A DNA stretch of 64,000 nt, from the NCBI GenBank assembly GCA_037355855.1, contig CM074758.1, positions 3,507,001-3,571,000 of the forward strand, given 5' to 3'. This document shows, in pieces, positions 1 through 10,848 of this stretch; position 1 is the first letter of the stretch; each line of letters starts with the position of its first letter. The DNA is from Pseudo-nitzschia pungens (taxonomy: Eukaryota > Bacillariophyta > Bacillariophyceae > Bacillariales > Bacillariaceae). A program made the position numbers and the translations under genes. Under the pieces are notes generated by a model. That model was not told the origin of the DNA, ran no database searches, and saw only the letters and a program-made list of their open reading frames with translations.

Positions 1-69
1 TTGGAGTATATGCGGGATTCAATAATCATTTAGAGTCTCTCGTAGGGATGCCTACGCCAGCCCGTCACA
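1..69 (-). repeat. Right-hand end of an LTR (Gyp-1 LTR family)
   Basis: The 69 bases match the right end of the solo LTR at 35062-35367: both have the GCGGGATTCAATAATCATTTAGAG block and end in a TGTAACA/CGTCACA-type terminus. LINE coding sequence starts right after it, so an LTR or whole element has inserted into LINE copy A. The left end and the target duplication (expected CAAGT) lie outside the window. Strand follows Gyp-1, whose coding strand is minus. Confidence 0.8.
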
Positions 70-70
70 C

Positions 71-1444
71 AAGTCTGCTTCTTTCTTCCTCACTGGCTGT
101 AATTTTGTCAGTGGATCCCCTGAGGATCAGTCATCCTATAGGAGTGAGCTGGCAGGTATCATTGGAGTTCTCACCTGTTGCACTGCTCTGGTGAGTCTTT
201 TTGATATTGCTTCTGGCTCTATCACCATTGCTCTGGATGGTGACACAGCTCTCAAACAGGCTGAGGGATCTTGGCCATTGGTTATTTCCCAGAAGTCTTT
301 TGATTATGTTTATGTCATCAGAAACATGATTTCTGCCCTGCCAATCTCTGTGCACTTTCAGTGGGTTCAGGGACATCAAGCTGGAATCTTTCTTGATTGG
401 TGGGCCCTTCGCAATCATCAGGTTGACAGCATGGCAAAGGCATTTCTCTCTGTCCATCGAGCTTCTGCCCATCACTATCCCAGACTTGTGTTTGAGCCTT
501 GGGCATTTTCTCTCAATGGATGCAAATGTTCAAGGTTTGATCAGAATGCTCTGCATGTTGCTATTTCTGGTCCTCCTCTTCTGAAATACTGGCAGACCCA
601 CCATGATATCCCCATTCCACAACCTGTTTTGATTTCCATCCATTGGTGTGCCCATCAGTCTGCTTTCAAACGTTTACCTGCGGGCATGCAACGGTGGTTT
701 GTCAAATTTGCTTCTGGATGCATTGGTGTTGGCAACCAACTCCTTCACTACCAGTATCAGGACCACTCCAGGTGCCCATTGTGTGATGCAGACAACGAGA
801 AGGTTTCTCATGTGCTCTCCTGCAAGGATACTGGGGCTGTCACGCATAGTGTGTCTGCCTTCACGGGACCACTGCAGAAGAGGCTTGAAGCTGAACAAAC
901 TGCTCCATCATTGGCTGTTGCCATTGTGGATCTCCTCACCAGAGTTCGGAAGGGCCAGAGAATTTATCCATCATCCTACTCACTTGCAATTGCTTCTGCT
1001 GTCAGGGCACAGAGGACTATTGGTTGGCACAACTGGCTTCTTGGTAGGTGGTCTCCTCGCTGGTATCAAATCCAGGCTGACTACTACTCCCACATTGGAA
1101 GCAAGCGCTCTCCCAAACGTTGGGCCACAGCTATCATCCATCAGTTCTTTCTTACCTCCTGGGATCTTTGGACCTATAGGAATGAACGACTCCATGGTCC
1201 TGGGGGTACCCTTGAAGCTGAACAACACCATTCTCTTGATGCTTCCATCACCTCTGAATTGGCCATTGGTGCAGCTGGTGCACTTCCCCAGTCACACTCC
1301 CTTTTACAAACCCCTTTCCAAGTCCTACAAGGTTACACCCTGACTGCCAAGCGGCAGTGGCTTGCAACCATCCACCTTGCCAGGAAGCAGTATGCAGCAC
1401 CTGTTCAACCGGTGCAGCCATACCAACGAGAGCTGCTCTCTTAA
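71..1444 (+). pseudogene. LINE ORF2 C-terminal part (RNase H, CCHC motif), frameshifted at its end
   Basis: This is the last ~460 codons of LINE ORF2. RNase H acidic positions are visible: the Glu in SYRSELAG, the Asp in ALDGDTAL and the Asp in HQVDSMAKAF. The first Asp (CDGSFD in other copies) is lost to the LTR insertion. Downstream is a CPLC-x8-HVLSC zinc-knuckle-like motif. Near 1430 one G is missing compared with copies C, D and G (GAGAGCTGC instead of GAGAGGCTGC), so the protein ends in ELLS instead of the family ending AALLRAWLTGP. As a 5'-truncated fragment it cannot give a working polyprotein. Confidence 0.85.
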
Positions 1445-1697
1445 GAGCCTGGCTCACTGGACCTTAGGGTGCTTCCACTTTGTACTTGGGTTTTGTCTTC
1501 TGTTCCTGTTTCTCATCCTGTCATATACCTTTTGATACTGGATCTTATCCCAATATCTACATTCCCATCTCACTTTCTCTCAAGTCCCTATTTTGTGGGA
1601 CTTGTATGTCTTTTTCCCTGCCTGATGTTCAAGGTTTGTTTGAAAATTTGTCGTTCTGCCACTTGGGGTCCTGACTCTTCGATGGAGGCGACGTTAA

Positions 1698-1739
1698 AGT
1701 CTGGTTACAGACTGAGTAATTTAGTTTCACCTTTGGTGA
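1698..1739 (+). other. LINE 3'UTR double hairpin
   Basis: Two perfect hairpins sit just upstream of the tail. The first has AGTCTG/CAGACT around a GTTA loop (1698-1713). The second has TCACC/GGTGA around TTT (1727-1739). Both recur in copies C, D and G, with a compensatory variant in copy B (13060-13072). In LINE families such 3' structures are commonly the recognition site for the reverse transcriptase; that role here is inferred. Confidence 0.7.
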
Positions 1740-1769
1740 TTAAAGTTATTTAAATACGTATATTATTAT

Positions 1770-2726
1770 CAGTTGCTCGATGCTTTGTTTGGTTGAGTTG
1801 GTTGCCTATTCACCACTCGACGGACACATAATTTCTACAGCACCTCCAGTACAGATTCTACAGCACTTTGCAAATACTTTTCGATGTATTTCTGCTGATC
1901 GATCCGTTACCAAGCTCCACCCTCAAGACCCTGCGTATATCTTATACTTAATGTTCTACATTGTTTCCAAGCTTCCTAAGTGATTCCCACTTAACGTTCT
2001 ACGTTCTTCAAGGTTCCTTGCTAAGTCCCCTAAGTCTTTTCAAGCTGAAGTTCATGAACAGCCCCTTCCACTGTAGGAATATTTCTACAAGAAATTCCAG
2101 CTGTCATCTGTTTTCAAGTCCATTGCCCTGCTGGACCATATGTGTTTTCGCTTATGGTCCTACTGTTTTTTGACCCAAGCCCCAAAGCCGCTAAGTACAG
2201 TTTGTTTAAGGCTCCACCACCTACATAACCCTCTCAGGTGTACAGTATAAATGTCATCTGTTTTCAAGTCTACTGCCCTGCTGGACCATAATTGTTTTCG
2301 ATTATGGACCTACTATTTTTCTTATCCAAGCCCCCAATTCGCTTAGTAAATGTTACTTAACGCTTCACCACCAGCATATACCCCTCCAGTTCACAGTACA
2401 GCTGAGACCTGTTTTCAAGCCTACAGCCCTGATGGTCCATAAGTGTTATCACTTAGAGCTCCTGTTTCCAAGCTACTACAGGAGAGCAAGTTCAAGTTCG
2501 AACAGAAGGCCAGCTGTTACGAATTTGAATTTGGTAGTAGGCTCCACTGCCTCTAAAAATTTTCCTTGTGCTACTACGAAGTTCGAATAGGAGGACAACT
2601 GTTACGAATTTGGTAGTAGGCTCCATACTATATGTACCATACAGTGGTAAGGAATGTGTTTGGGGCACTCGCATTACTGATGCTGCAATACAGCATGCTG
2701 AGACCAGTTTTGCTTTTGTATGCTGA
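1770..2726 (+). mobile_element. LINE copy B, 5'UTR part (non-coding derivative)
   Basis: No protein is recognisable. The stretch is related to the 5'UTR of LINE copy C (16592-18470): shared blocks include TTTCTACAGCA with CCAGTACAGATTCTACAGC, CACTTAACGTTCTAC and CTTCAAGGTTCCTTGCT, then CCTAAGTCTTTTCAAG. It continues after the Copia insertion directly into a LINE-type 3'UTR (12706-13107), so this copy appears to be a 5'UTR-3'UTR derivative with no ORFs. At 2661-2720 lies the first of three ~60-bp units (GCATTACTGAT...TTTTGCTTGTGT); the other two are right of the Copia element. Confidence 0.7.
2133..2455 (+). other. Hairpin series in LINE 5'UTR (copy B)
   Basis: Three short hairpins occupy equivalent positions in an imperfectly repeated ~150-base unit. 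GGACCATA/TATGGTCC is at 2133-2160. CCATAAT/ATTATGG is at 2286-2307, flanked by one mismatch and two more pairs. TAAGTG/CACTTA is at 2440-2455. Stem sequences differ while pairing is kept. The equivalent region of copy C has stems at 16992-17010 and 17198-17218. Confidence 0.6.
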
Positions 2727-3641
2727 TGTGTTGATATCCGCTCGTCAGCGATCTTCGGGGAACTTAATCGGCTTGTAGATAAGTTCGACTCGTACTGTTC
2801 TATAAATAAGGAAAAGCCTTAACAATAATAACGCGTACATCCCTGGCAAAGGGTGAGACTACAGCGGACTGTTCAAGGTCTTATTGCATACACTTAGTTA
2901 CTACAAGGTACTTCCCTAGAGGTACATCGGAATCGATCGAAAGGGGAGGGCATGATAGGCATTTAATTTAGAGTGAAATATAAAGAGTGAATAAAAGGGA
3001 GCTGAGCGCGTCTCAGCTCTGTATCGTGACATCGATCCGCTAACTCGTATAATAACAGCGCTCCGTAGGTCTGGTACTGTATTCTACCGGTAGCGTATCG
3101 GAGTATCGTAGCGTAGCTCCGCTTAATTAGATCGATCGAATCGTGTGCTAGCTCACTTATGCTAGCACGTTTGGTAACTGTTTGGGCCGGGTATCCGGTC
3201 ATGGTATATATTATACACCAATGACCCGACCCCGGCGGTAGCATCGTATCTTAGCATGATATTATGGTAGGTTAGCACCATCAGTATCTCGTAGCCTTAG
3301 CAACCCTAACCCTGTAGCATTTAGCTACACCATAAAGGTGCTTTACTCGGGGTACGTACAACTGGTACAAATCGTACGCGGCGACCCTAGTAAACTCTGC
3401 TAGCAATACTAGACAGGATAGGTCTGCTGCTAAGCCTGCTGCTAAGCCTGTTGCTAAGCCTGCTGCTAAGCCTGTTGCTAAGCCTGTTGCTGAGCCTGTA
3501 TGCTAGCAATTAGCACATAGCTCTAGCACTCAGCTCAGCACCTGTTAGTCAGTTACTAGAGGCTGCTGCCTGTAGCCCCAGTACACTCTCCTACACAGGA
3601 GCCTTAGCACAGATCATAGCACCACCTTGAATATCTTCATA
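2727..3641 (-). repeat. Cop-1 3' LTR
   Basis: It matches the right LTR almost base for base. The main difference is length, 915 against 890 bp, because a 12-bp minisatellite (GCTGCTAAGCCT type, about 3421-3500) has two more units here. On the minus strand the LTR starts right after a purine-rich ATGGGGAC, which fits a polypurine tract. Confidence 0.9.
3421..3500. repeat. 12-bp minisatellite inside the Cop-1 LTR
   Basis: Six tandem units of GCTAAGCCTG(C/T)T, the last being GCTGAGCCTG. The right LTR has four (about 12506-12560). The change in copy number arose after insertion or during reverse transcription. Confidence 0.8.
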
Positions 3642-4206
3642 GTCCCCATGATTCATGCCAGTGGCCCTGTACTGAGCAACTATACTGGTCCCCGGAAACA
3701 GATACTCCCAGGGGAACACCAATACTCCTGCTTGTTGTACCAGGACACTTGGATGGATCATAACAGAATTCAGGGATGCTTCCATATAACTTGTCAGAGG
3801 TCAAACTGCACCAAATATTGCAGTTCTTCTATCAGAGGCCCGGCCGATTTATGGTAGAAAAAAAAGGGGGTTGGACCGGAGGGCATTTTGCCCTTGATCC
3901 GATTCCTTAACACATATAAGGACATATCAATCGGCCTATTGTATTTCAAGTTTATAGTCCCCGGAACCGGTGTACCGGAGACTCCCAATATAACATATAA
4001 CATAGGATCAGATCGAATCCGGAATCGAAGCGGTCGATAAACTCGTAATCGAAATCCGTAATCCGCTGTCGACTGCGATTGAAATCGAAGTCGAAATCGT
4101 AACTATCGAAGAACTCGTCATCGAAATCCGAAATCGAAACCAAGGATCTTCTGCGTCCGAGCTGCTTGTCAGGGGGTTGAAGTACCTCAAATAATGCAGC
4201 TGACAG
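3642..4206. other. Cop-1 3' untranslated region
   Basis: This lies between the pol stop and the 3' LTR. No ORF resembles a protein. At 4010-4140 is a low-complexity run built from GAAATCG/GAATCCG-like words. A polypurine-tract-like ATGGGGAC (minus strand) abuts the LTR. Confidence 0.6.
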
Positions 4207-5988
4207 CTACCACATGCAGCGCTCGCAATGGCTTTTCAACATGGGGCCATTGAGCAGCTTCGTGAATAGGTCAGCAATATTGGTCTCGCCAGGCTCTTTT
4301 GCAATCCGAATTGTCCCAGCAGCAATAGACTCGCGCGCCTTATGGTAGGCAACACTGTTGTGCTTCTTGTTGCATGGACTCTCCGGTCTGGTGGTATTTT
4401 TGACAACAGACTCATTGTCACAGTATACATTCGTAGGACCTTCAATAGGGACACCCATCATCCGGAGCTTGTATCTGAGCCCTTCAATCAGTTCAATGGC
4501 GATTCGCAATGCCACTATCTCAGAGCCAAAGGTTGAGGTCTCCACAGTGGTCTGGCGTTTGCTGAACCACAGAATAGGGGCCCTGTTTAGAAATATAATA
4601 ATTCCCGTATGGGATCTTCTTGTTGCTTTGCATCCGGCATGGTCGGCGTCAACAAAACAACTCATAATAACTGCTTTCCCAAGGGGTTCAGGAGCATCTG
4701 GTGGCAATACCTCCTTGGCATCTGGATAGAACTCACTCCAATCACAGTCGGGGAATCTGGTTTCATCTACTTCAGGACGCGTCTCGTCAAATACTAGCTT
4801 GGATCGGGCGTGCGCCTTGAGATAGGCAAACATGTGCAATACTTGGTTCAAATGCCCTGTTCTTGCTTGGGCTAGGTACCTGGACATAAGGGATACAGGC
4901 ATGACCAAATCAAGCCGACCGAGCTCACATAACCACCTTAAGACTCCAATCAATCCTTGGTAGTAATTCTGCTTGCTTGGATCCAGTTCGGCGGTTACAT
5001 CAACCTCTGGACGATAATCGGATGTCAACGGGGTCGATACCTTGTTCGGAAGGTACTTGTAACCATACTGCTCGGTGCCAAGCTCCTTCTCTACTGCGTC
5101 GATGGCTTTCTTGGCATATTTCTCGGAGGACATCGCCCACTTGGGGATTGGGTCGTCTTCAACCACATGCGAATGAATATCAGCACCCAGATACAAGGTT
5201 GGAACTTCTATAGTCCCGTCCTTTAACGTGAAGCGCTGCTCGATACTCTCCAACTGCCGTCGTGGGTCCTCACTGCAACAGATGATATCGTCGACGTATG
5301 CAATCAAGTAAGCCCAGTACCTAGAACCATCCTTCCTCGTCTCCACTCGCATATGAACATCAGGATCGGCTTTGCAGGCTTGATATCCTAGCGTTCGTAG
5401 GTGCTTGGTCAAATAGGATCGGAACGATGCGCCCGCAACAGGAAGTCCATACAGTGCTCGAACGATCTTACACACCTGACCTACCAAGTGCGGAGGAAAA
5501 CCGTCTTCAGCTCGTGCAACCAAATAATACTTCTTCTTGATCGGCGCTGTAAGATAGGCGTTCTGGATGTCCGCAGACAGTACGTCCAAATTGTTCAGCG
5601 CTGCCAACAGGAAGAAGATACGGACTGAATCTCTGCTTGGTACACTGCTGAAGGTATGTTCCTTAGCTGTCGCTTGTACCTTATGGCCGTCGGCGACTAA
5701 TCTAGCCTTTCTGGTGAGAGATCCCAGCTTGACGTCGAATATCATATGGGTAGTGATCCTGCTGAAACCTTCGGCCTTGAGACCTTCGACGGTGTAGGTT
5801 GGATCGAACTCGAACGCCATCTCGTTGTTCCTCATTTCCTTCGCGATCGCCTTCTCCCAATAGTCCGTTCCAGTCTTTCGGTCGATGGCTAGGGCTTCGG
5901 GAATAGAATGAGGTAACTCCACTCCAAACTTGTGCGTCCTATCCCAGTACTTGTTTCGCTTGGTGGCCTTGAGGATTCGCTTCTTCCT
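4207..5988 (-). pseudogene. Cop-1 pol, reverse transcriptase and RNase H part
   Basis: This is the C-terminal part of the Copia polyprotein: Copia RT with the catalytic YVDD (in AYVDDIICC), then RNase H (CFVDADHAG, an SEIVAL-type Glu, YCDNES, and the closing ADLFTKLL found at the end of Copia RNase H). It is in frame with the integrase ORF upstream and is separated from it only by a UGA at 5989-5991, where related proteins usually have Arg (inferred CGA to TGA). Codons from 5988 to 5923 between the stop and the first Met remain open and family-like (KRILKATKRNKYWD). The enzyme domains look whole, but the UGA would separate them from integrase. Confidence 0.85.
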
Positions 5989-8787
5989 TCATAGTACGTG
6001 GTGAATCCACCATCGAAACGCTGGCTGATCCGAGATCTTGGCGGATATGGCATACTCTGCGGTCTGCACAGGAAAGGACTCTTTTAGATCGCTCAACTTA
6101 CACCAGGATTCGGTTCCATCTTTCCAACTGACGAGCAATCGCCATCCCTTTGTTGTAGGCTTGGGGACTTTGCGACCATACTTGTTGGTGATCGTCGCAT
6201 CTTGTTTCCTAACGGCGGATCCGTCCTTCTCGTGATCGATAATCTCGTCCAGTAGAGAGAACATACGTCCGTCGTCATCGATCTCGCTGTACATGCTCTC
6301 AGCAACGATATTGGCGGTGTACTGCTCGACGGAACCATCTGGAAACTGCAGATCATACATTCTGGTATCAAGGATAGGGTTATCATTCCTCTTACCAATC
6401 GGATTGCCATTAAGATCAGCCGAACGATTCTTCACGACACACCGTAGTCGTTCGTCGCCCTTCTGGATCATGACATTATTACCAATATACTCATCATAGT
6501 CATCCCCATCAGGTATGAGATCGTCGATATCTGGAATGGAGGCTTCCGGCTCGGCGAGCTCCCACCTTTCTTGGTGTCCTTCAAATAACTCCGCAGGGGG
6601 ATCAGGGTAGGTAGCTTGGAACTTTGCGTCGTTATCCTCAACCTTGTCCCCGATCTTGGATTCCACTGCTTGGTCAAATGAGTCCATATAGCGCTTGACG
6701 TCATGGGAACGCCATTCTTCTTCAGTAACAGCACGGACTGTGTTAGTGCTTACCGGCATGGCCGCCTCGTTCAGAATCCAGTGGCAGTCCCCGCCTCCGA
6801 ATTGGTCACCGCACGGGCCAAGCCACCGTCCCAGCTTTTCGGTCCCATCAGAGAGATCAACCCAATAAACAAAATCATACCATTCATGGGCTTGGTACAG
6901 AGATATATCAGGCATGTACCCATGTACAATTTCGAACGGCGTTCGGCCCATCGTCGTAGGATTAGCCGTGCGCTGGCGGATTGCAGCAACGAGCTCTCCG
7001 CAGAAAGCCCACAGGCGCTTGGGGGATCGCTTCCGAGCCGTCTTTTTGCGGATGCTTCTGCTGATATGGCCGATGCTGAGCTCCGCGCGATTCTGGAAGG
7101 GGCATCTTGGCTGGATAAAGGTCTGGTGGATATGGTTCTTGCTGACGACCTTATTCCATGGGGTCTTGTAAGTACCAGGGGCTCCTTGCTCTCGAGCGCC
7201 ATCAGATATCAAATGCTCGGGAATGCCGACATCGTGGATGAAAATCTTCAGTCCTTCATACGCTTGCTTCTTGCCCTGTATAGGTATGAACTCGTCGTAG
7301 CCCTTACCATTACTGAAAACTTGGGCGGCTGAATCTTGTCGCATGATGCTCGGGACCTTTGCCATCCAGGTGTCGGTGTACCATTTGCCAGCCGCGATGC
7401 ACTTGTTTCTGAAGCTCTGCGTTGGCAATCGGCGGACAAGGGGATGCATAGGGTTGCAGAAGCCTTTCTGGGTCGTGACTCGAAGGGTATCCGCAGCATT
7501 TCTCGGGGATACATCCCAAATCTTGGACAGACGGTCGGAATCAATCTTGCAGTAGCGTTCGGTGTCAATCGTCGGACCCAACTTGGCTCGTCTGGCAATA
7601 GTGTCGAGCTCGGGATCGACTAGTTCGACTGCATCGTCGTCCCATCGGACATGCTTGTAAACGGACGACAAGCAGACGGGAGAACTGTGACGGGGATCCA
7701 ATTCGAAGCGCTCGCGTCCATCGGTGTATGCGCGCTCGTACAACGGGGTATGTATGGCGTTGATTGTAAGACTTGGTACTGTTGCATCCTCGTCTACATC
7801 ATCGTCCCCGCAAGTCTTCAATGAATCGCCCGAAAAGAGAGAAGATAGTCGTGCATCCAGACGAGAGTCGGATGCAATCGCACATGGGGTCAGGTCACGG
7901 CGGGTGCAGAGTTGCTGGAGACTCCGCAGCTTGTACTTCTCATAACAATCATGCTGGGGAAGGATCAGCTCGTCGCTTTGAAGAGGCTTGTCGTACAAAT
8001 GGGGACTGAAGTTGGACCGTGTTTCGACGGGCTCCATCTTACGCTTGTTGGACTTCTTGGACTGCTTGGTCGTCGACGCGATGGGCGTCGTCTCAGCGGG
8101 CGCGATTGGCGTCGCCATGGGCGGCGCCGCGCGAAGGACAGACAGCGTAGAATTCAACGGATGAGAGCCGTCGATAGCTTCTTCGGCTTGCTCGAACTTC
8201 TTGCTCTTCGGGTCCCAGGGGAAATCTCGGGTTGCAACGACATGATCGCATGTAGCCATCTCATGCTTGGTTGGCTTGCGGGAAGGGAAATAGGACACGA
8301 CCCCATCAAGCAGGAGCTTGATGTCTAGGGTGTGGCCCGCATGGGGGTCTTCAGGATCGGTATTGTCAATATGGATGGAGTGACTGGACTGTTCATCATA
8401 CTGACGGGGCGCTTCGCTGACACGATTGGGATGGCAGTCCCGTATCTGATTCGGACAAATCAAGCTGTGGGACAGCTTGTCGCCAAAATACAGGGCTTCG
8501 TGGAAATAAATCAACCAAACTTTCCCCTCAGTATCTGTGTAGGCCGTAACACAGGTCCCAATAGGAATGTTCTTGATAGGCTCGAGCTCAGGCGAAAAAG
8601 GATGAACATCGACGTGGCTGACGACTTGGTCTTCAAGCAAGATCATGTTGGAACCGGCGGCAGTCGTATCAGCGTGGCTGTCCAGCTCGCATTGCCCCTC
8701 AGGACTGGGTGGGGGGCGCGCGCGTGGAAGATCCATCTGGTACAACAGCCGGCCAACCTTACTTAATTTCGGGCACCGGCCGTCGGT
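5989..8787 (-). pseudogene. Cop-1 pol, protease and integrase part
   Basis: It begins right after the gag UGA with no ATG until MDLPRARPPPS. Protease: CELDSHADTTAAG, the diatom-Copia form of the Asp active site. The integrase core follows with the DDE region around FIHDVGIPEHLISDGA, and the second half contains NPTTMGRTPFEIVHGYMPD and a GAG-pre-integrase-like upstream part. It ends at UGA 5989-5991 within WIHHVL, where pol continues in frame on the far side. The region is otherwise open for 930 codons, which points to recent decay by a single substitution, or less likely to recoding. Confidence 0.83.
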
Positions 8788-10848
8788 TCAGTTCTTGGGG
8801 GTCTGTCCTTGGTTCGAGCCGTTGCCCTTCTTCTTCTTGCCCTTTCTGCGCCCCTTGGGTCCAAAACTGTTCCCTGCGCCTTGGGTCGCATTCGCGTTCG
8901 CGGAGGCAGCAGGCGTGGTATGGTTCGAACTAGTTGACTGAATAGTTTGAGCCTTCTTCTTCTGACGGAGATCGTACAACTGCTTTCGTTGTTCCTTGGA
9001 GAAAGTCTTGTAAACTTCGTAGGGATACTTCTTGTCTTCGACCTTCCCACTATACGATCCGCCTTGGTTGTTACTCCCGTGATCGTCGCCATCATCTTGA
9101 CGTACAGAGGAAATACTTCGCGCCCGCTTGGTTGAAGCCGCACCCATTTTGCGTATGCCAAGACACCTCTTGAAGTATGAGACGCACTCGTTGAAGTCCT
9201 TGGTGTACTTGTCGGTTTCAAAGATCTGGATCTTGGGGTTCTCAAACCGATCATCTTGGATGCTGTGGATGAAACGCATGGTGAAGTCCTCTTCGTCGGG
9301 CAACTTGTCGTGGTTGGAGAGCGTAGTCTGGAAATTCAACCAAGTTCTGCAGTGCTTCTCAAAATCGTAGGTACAAGAATCCCCTGTATATTTCGAAGTG
9401 AACATGCTTGTACCGACCTTGTCAATGATAGCCGCGACGTTGGTGTCGGAGAAGGCATTCTCGTAGAGGGTTAGGAAAGCCGCTCGGGCATTCCCAGTTG
9501 GATTCTTCGAGTCTTTGTATCTTCGGGTGTAGGCCCAGCCAGGGCCGTCACGAACTGCATTGCAGAGCAGTACCCAAACGTCGTGGTTGTCGGTGACAAA
9601 TTGCGGGCCTTCAAGCGTGGCGCATCGAACATTGTAATCCATCCAGTTGGAAAAAGTCCCGTCTTTCCCAACAGTGGCGGATCTTTCTGCTGCAGTCACC
9701 GTCTCTTCCTCCTTCGGACGAATAACATATGACAGGGGGAATCCTCGCTCATTGTACTGGAAGCGGAGGAACTGACGGAAGTTCTCTTCCCACTTACGGA
9801 AGTTGTCAAAACTCGCGAGCTTCGGCGGAGTAATGGATGCTGAGACTGTCTCCTTGTCGGCGGTTTCCATTCCAGTTAGACGTTCGCGCGTCCGGTCGGC
9901 TGCGAGGGGATCACTAAGCCAAGTATGGGCTGTAGGCTTGATACCAATGAGGGGTTGGTAGCGGATCCACTCCGAAAGGAGCTTAAAGGATTGCTTGAAA
10001 GAAAGTCCGATGAATACTCGTTCGTGGTAGGGACACATCGGGTGACGGTCTCCATTGAAATCAATGAGAGGTTGGTAGCGGATCCACTCCAAAAGGAGCT
10101 TAAAGGATTGCCTGAAAGAAAGTCCGATGAATACTCGTTCGTGGTAGGGACACATCGGGTGACGGTCTCCATTGAAGTTGCGGAGATACTTGGGTAGTTC
10201 CTTGGCAGAGAGCTGCTGAATGGACTCGATGCTGTTGAGGCCATTTCGGAATAGTTCATCCGCCGTATCACTGTTACTGAAACCAGAAAGGATCGTGTGG
10301 AGGTCTAACTCTCTTGAGGTGAGTTTTGCTCCATTCTTGTACCCAGAGATGCCTCCATTAGCCTGGGCTGTGGCGTGAGCTTGGAGGATTTCAGGACTAG
10401 CTCCTGTATGGGCGGCGACAGGAGCAGGAGCAGGAGCGGGAGCAGGAGCAGGGGTACGAGCGGCGGCAGCAGCAGCAGCAGCAGCAGCAGCCTCAGCAGC
10501 AATCCGAGCTGCGTTCTCATTGCGCATTGCTCTCAGTTCTTGAATAGCAGCAAGCAGGATCACCTCAGATCGGGGTTGGATGTCAAGGTTGGGTTCTTGT
10601 TGGACTCTGGAGGCTCCAAACGCAGCAGGGACAGCAGGAGCAACAGGAGGGACTCCAGGCGCTCCGACAGGGGGCAGTGCTCCGACAACTCCAGGAACAT
10701 CTCCAGGTGGGGGAGCGCCGACTCCGGCTCCGGGGACAGCTCCGGCTCCGGCTCCGGGGACAGCTCCTCCACCATCTCCAGGGGCATCTCCAGCAGCGCC
10801 GGCTCCGGCGGCGGCTGCAGCGATTTGTCTTCTGGTTTGCTTGGCCAT
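8788..10848 (-). CDS. Cop-1 gag
   Basis: I chose the ATG at 10848 (MAKQTRRQIAAAA, preceded by CAACC); the longer frame to 11004 would need a GTG start. The product is 686 aa. The N-terminus is low-complexity Ala/Gly/Pro, including an Ala run and Pro-Ala repeats (about residues 8-160). Next comes a tandem duplication of ~40 aa (two copies of FNGDRHPMCPYHERVFIGLS). A Copia gag core (KWEENFRQFLRF and following) and a basic C-terminus (KGRRKGKKKKGNG) complete it. No CCHC knuckle is visible. It ends in UGA, after which the pol frame continues. Confidence 0.8.
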   Translation of the reverse strand: MAKQTRRQIAAAAAGAGAAGDAPGDGGGAVPGAGAGAVPGAGVGAPPPGDVPGVVGALPPVGAPGVPPVAPAVPAAFGASRVQQEPNLDIQPRSEVILLAAIQELRAMRNENAARIAAEAAAAAAAAAAARTPAPAPAPAPAPVAAHTGASPEILQAHATAQANGGISGYKNGAKLTSRELDLHTILSGFSNSDTADELFRNGLNSIESIQQLSAKELPKYLRNFNGDRHPMCPYHERVFIGLSFRQSFKLLLEWIRYQPLIDFNGDRHPMCPYHERVFIGLSFKQSFKLLSEWIRYQPLIGIKPTAHTWLSDPLAADRTRERLTGMETADKETVSASITPPKLASFDNFRKWEENFRQFLRFQYNERGFPLSYVIRPKEEETVTAAERSATVGKDGTFSNWMDYNVRCATLEGPQFVTDNHDVWVLLCNAVRDGPGWAYTRRYKDSKNPTGNARAAFLTLYENAFSDTNVAAIIDKVGTSMFTSKYTGDSCTYDFEKHCRTWLNFQTTLSNHDKLPDEEDFTMRFIHSIQDDRFENPKIQIFETDKYTKDFNECVSYFKRCLGIRKMGAASTKRARSISSVRQDDGDDHGSNNQGGSYSGKVEDKKYPYEVYKTFSKEQRKQLYDLRQKKKAQTIQSTSSNHTTPAASANANATQGAGNSFGPKGRRKGKKKKGNGSNQGQTPKN
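9948..10187 (-). repeat. 120-bp in-frame tandem duplication in Cop-1 gag
   Basis: The segments 9948-10067 and 10068-10187 are near-identical on reading (GAGGTTGGTAGCGGATCCACTC ... CGGGTGACGGTCTCCATTGA). Since the length is a multiple of three, the gag frame is kept and ~40 residues are doubled. Confidence 0.85.

Larger units (their letters stand above)
70..1769 (+). mobile_element. LINE copy A, 3' fragment (RNase H end of ORF2 plus 3'UTR)
   Basis: Colinear with the 3' part of LINE copies C, D, F and G. It holds the RNase H and CCHC part of ORF2, a short 3'UTR with two hairpins, and an (ATT)n-like tail ending near 1769. It is cut at the left by an LTR. Sequence right of the tail is LINE 5'UTR (copy B), so copy A probably inserted into copy B. 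Confidence 0.88.

Noticed and set aside
3298..3322. AACCCTAACCCTG resembling telomere repeat
   Set aside because: Only two units, inside the Cop-1 LTR and repeated in the other LTR (12386-12402); part of the LTR.
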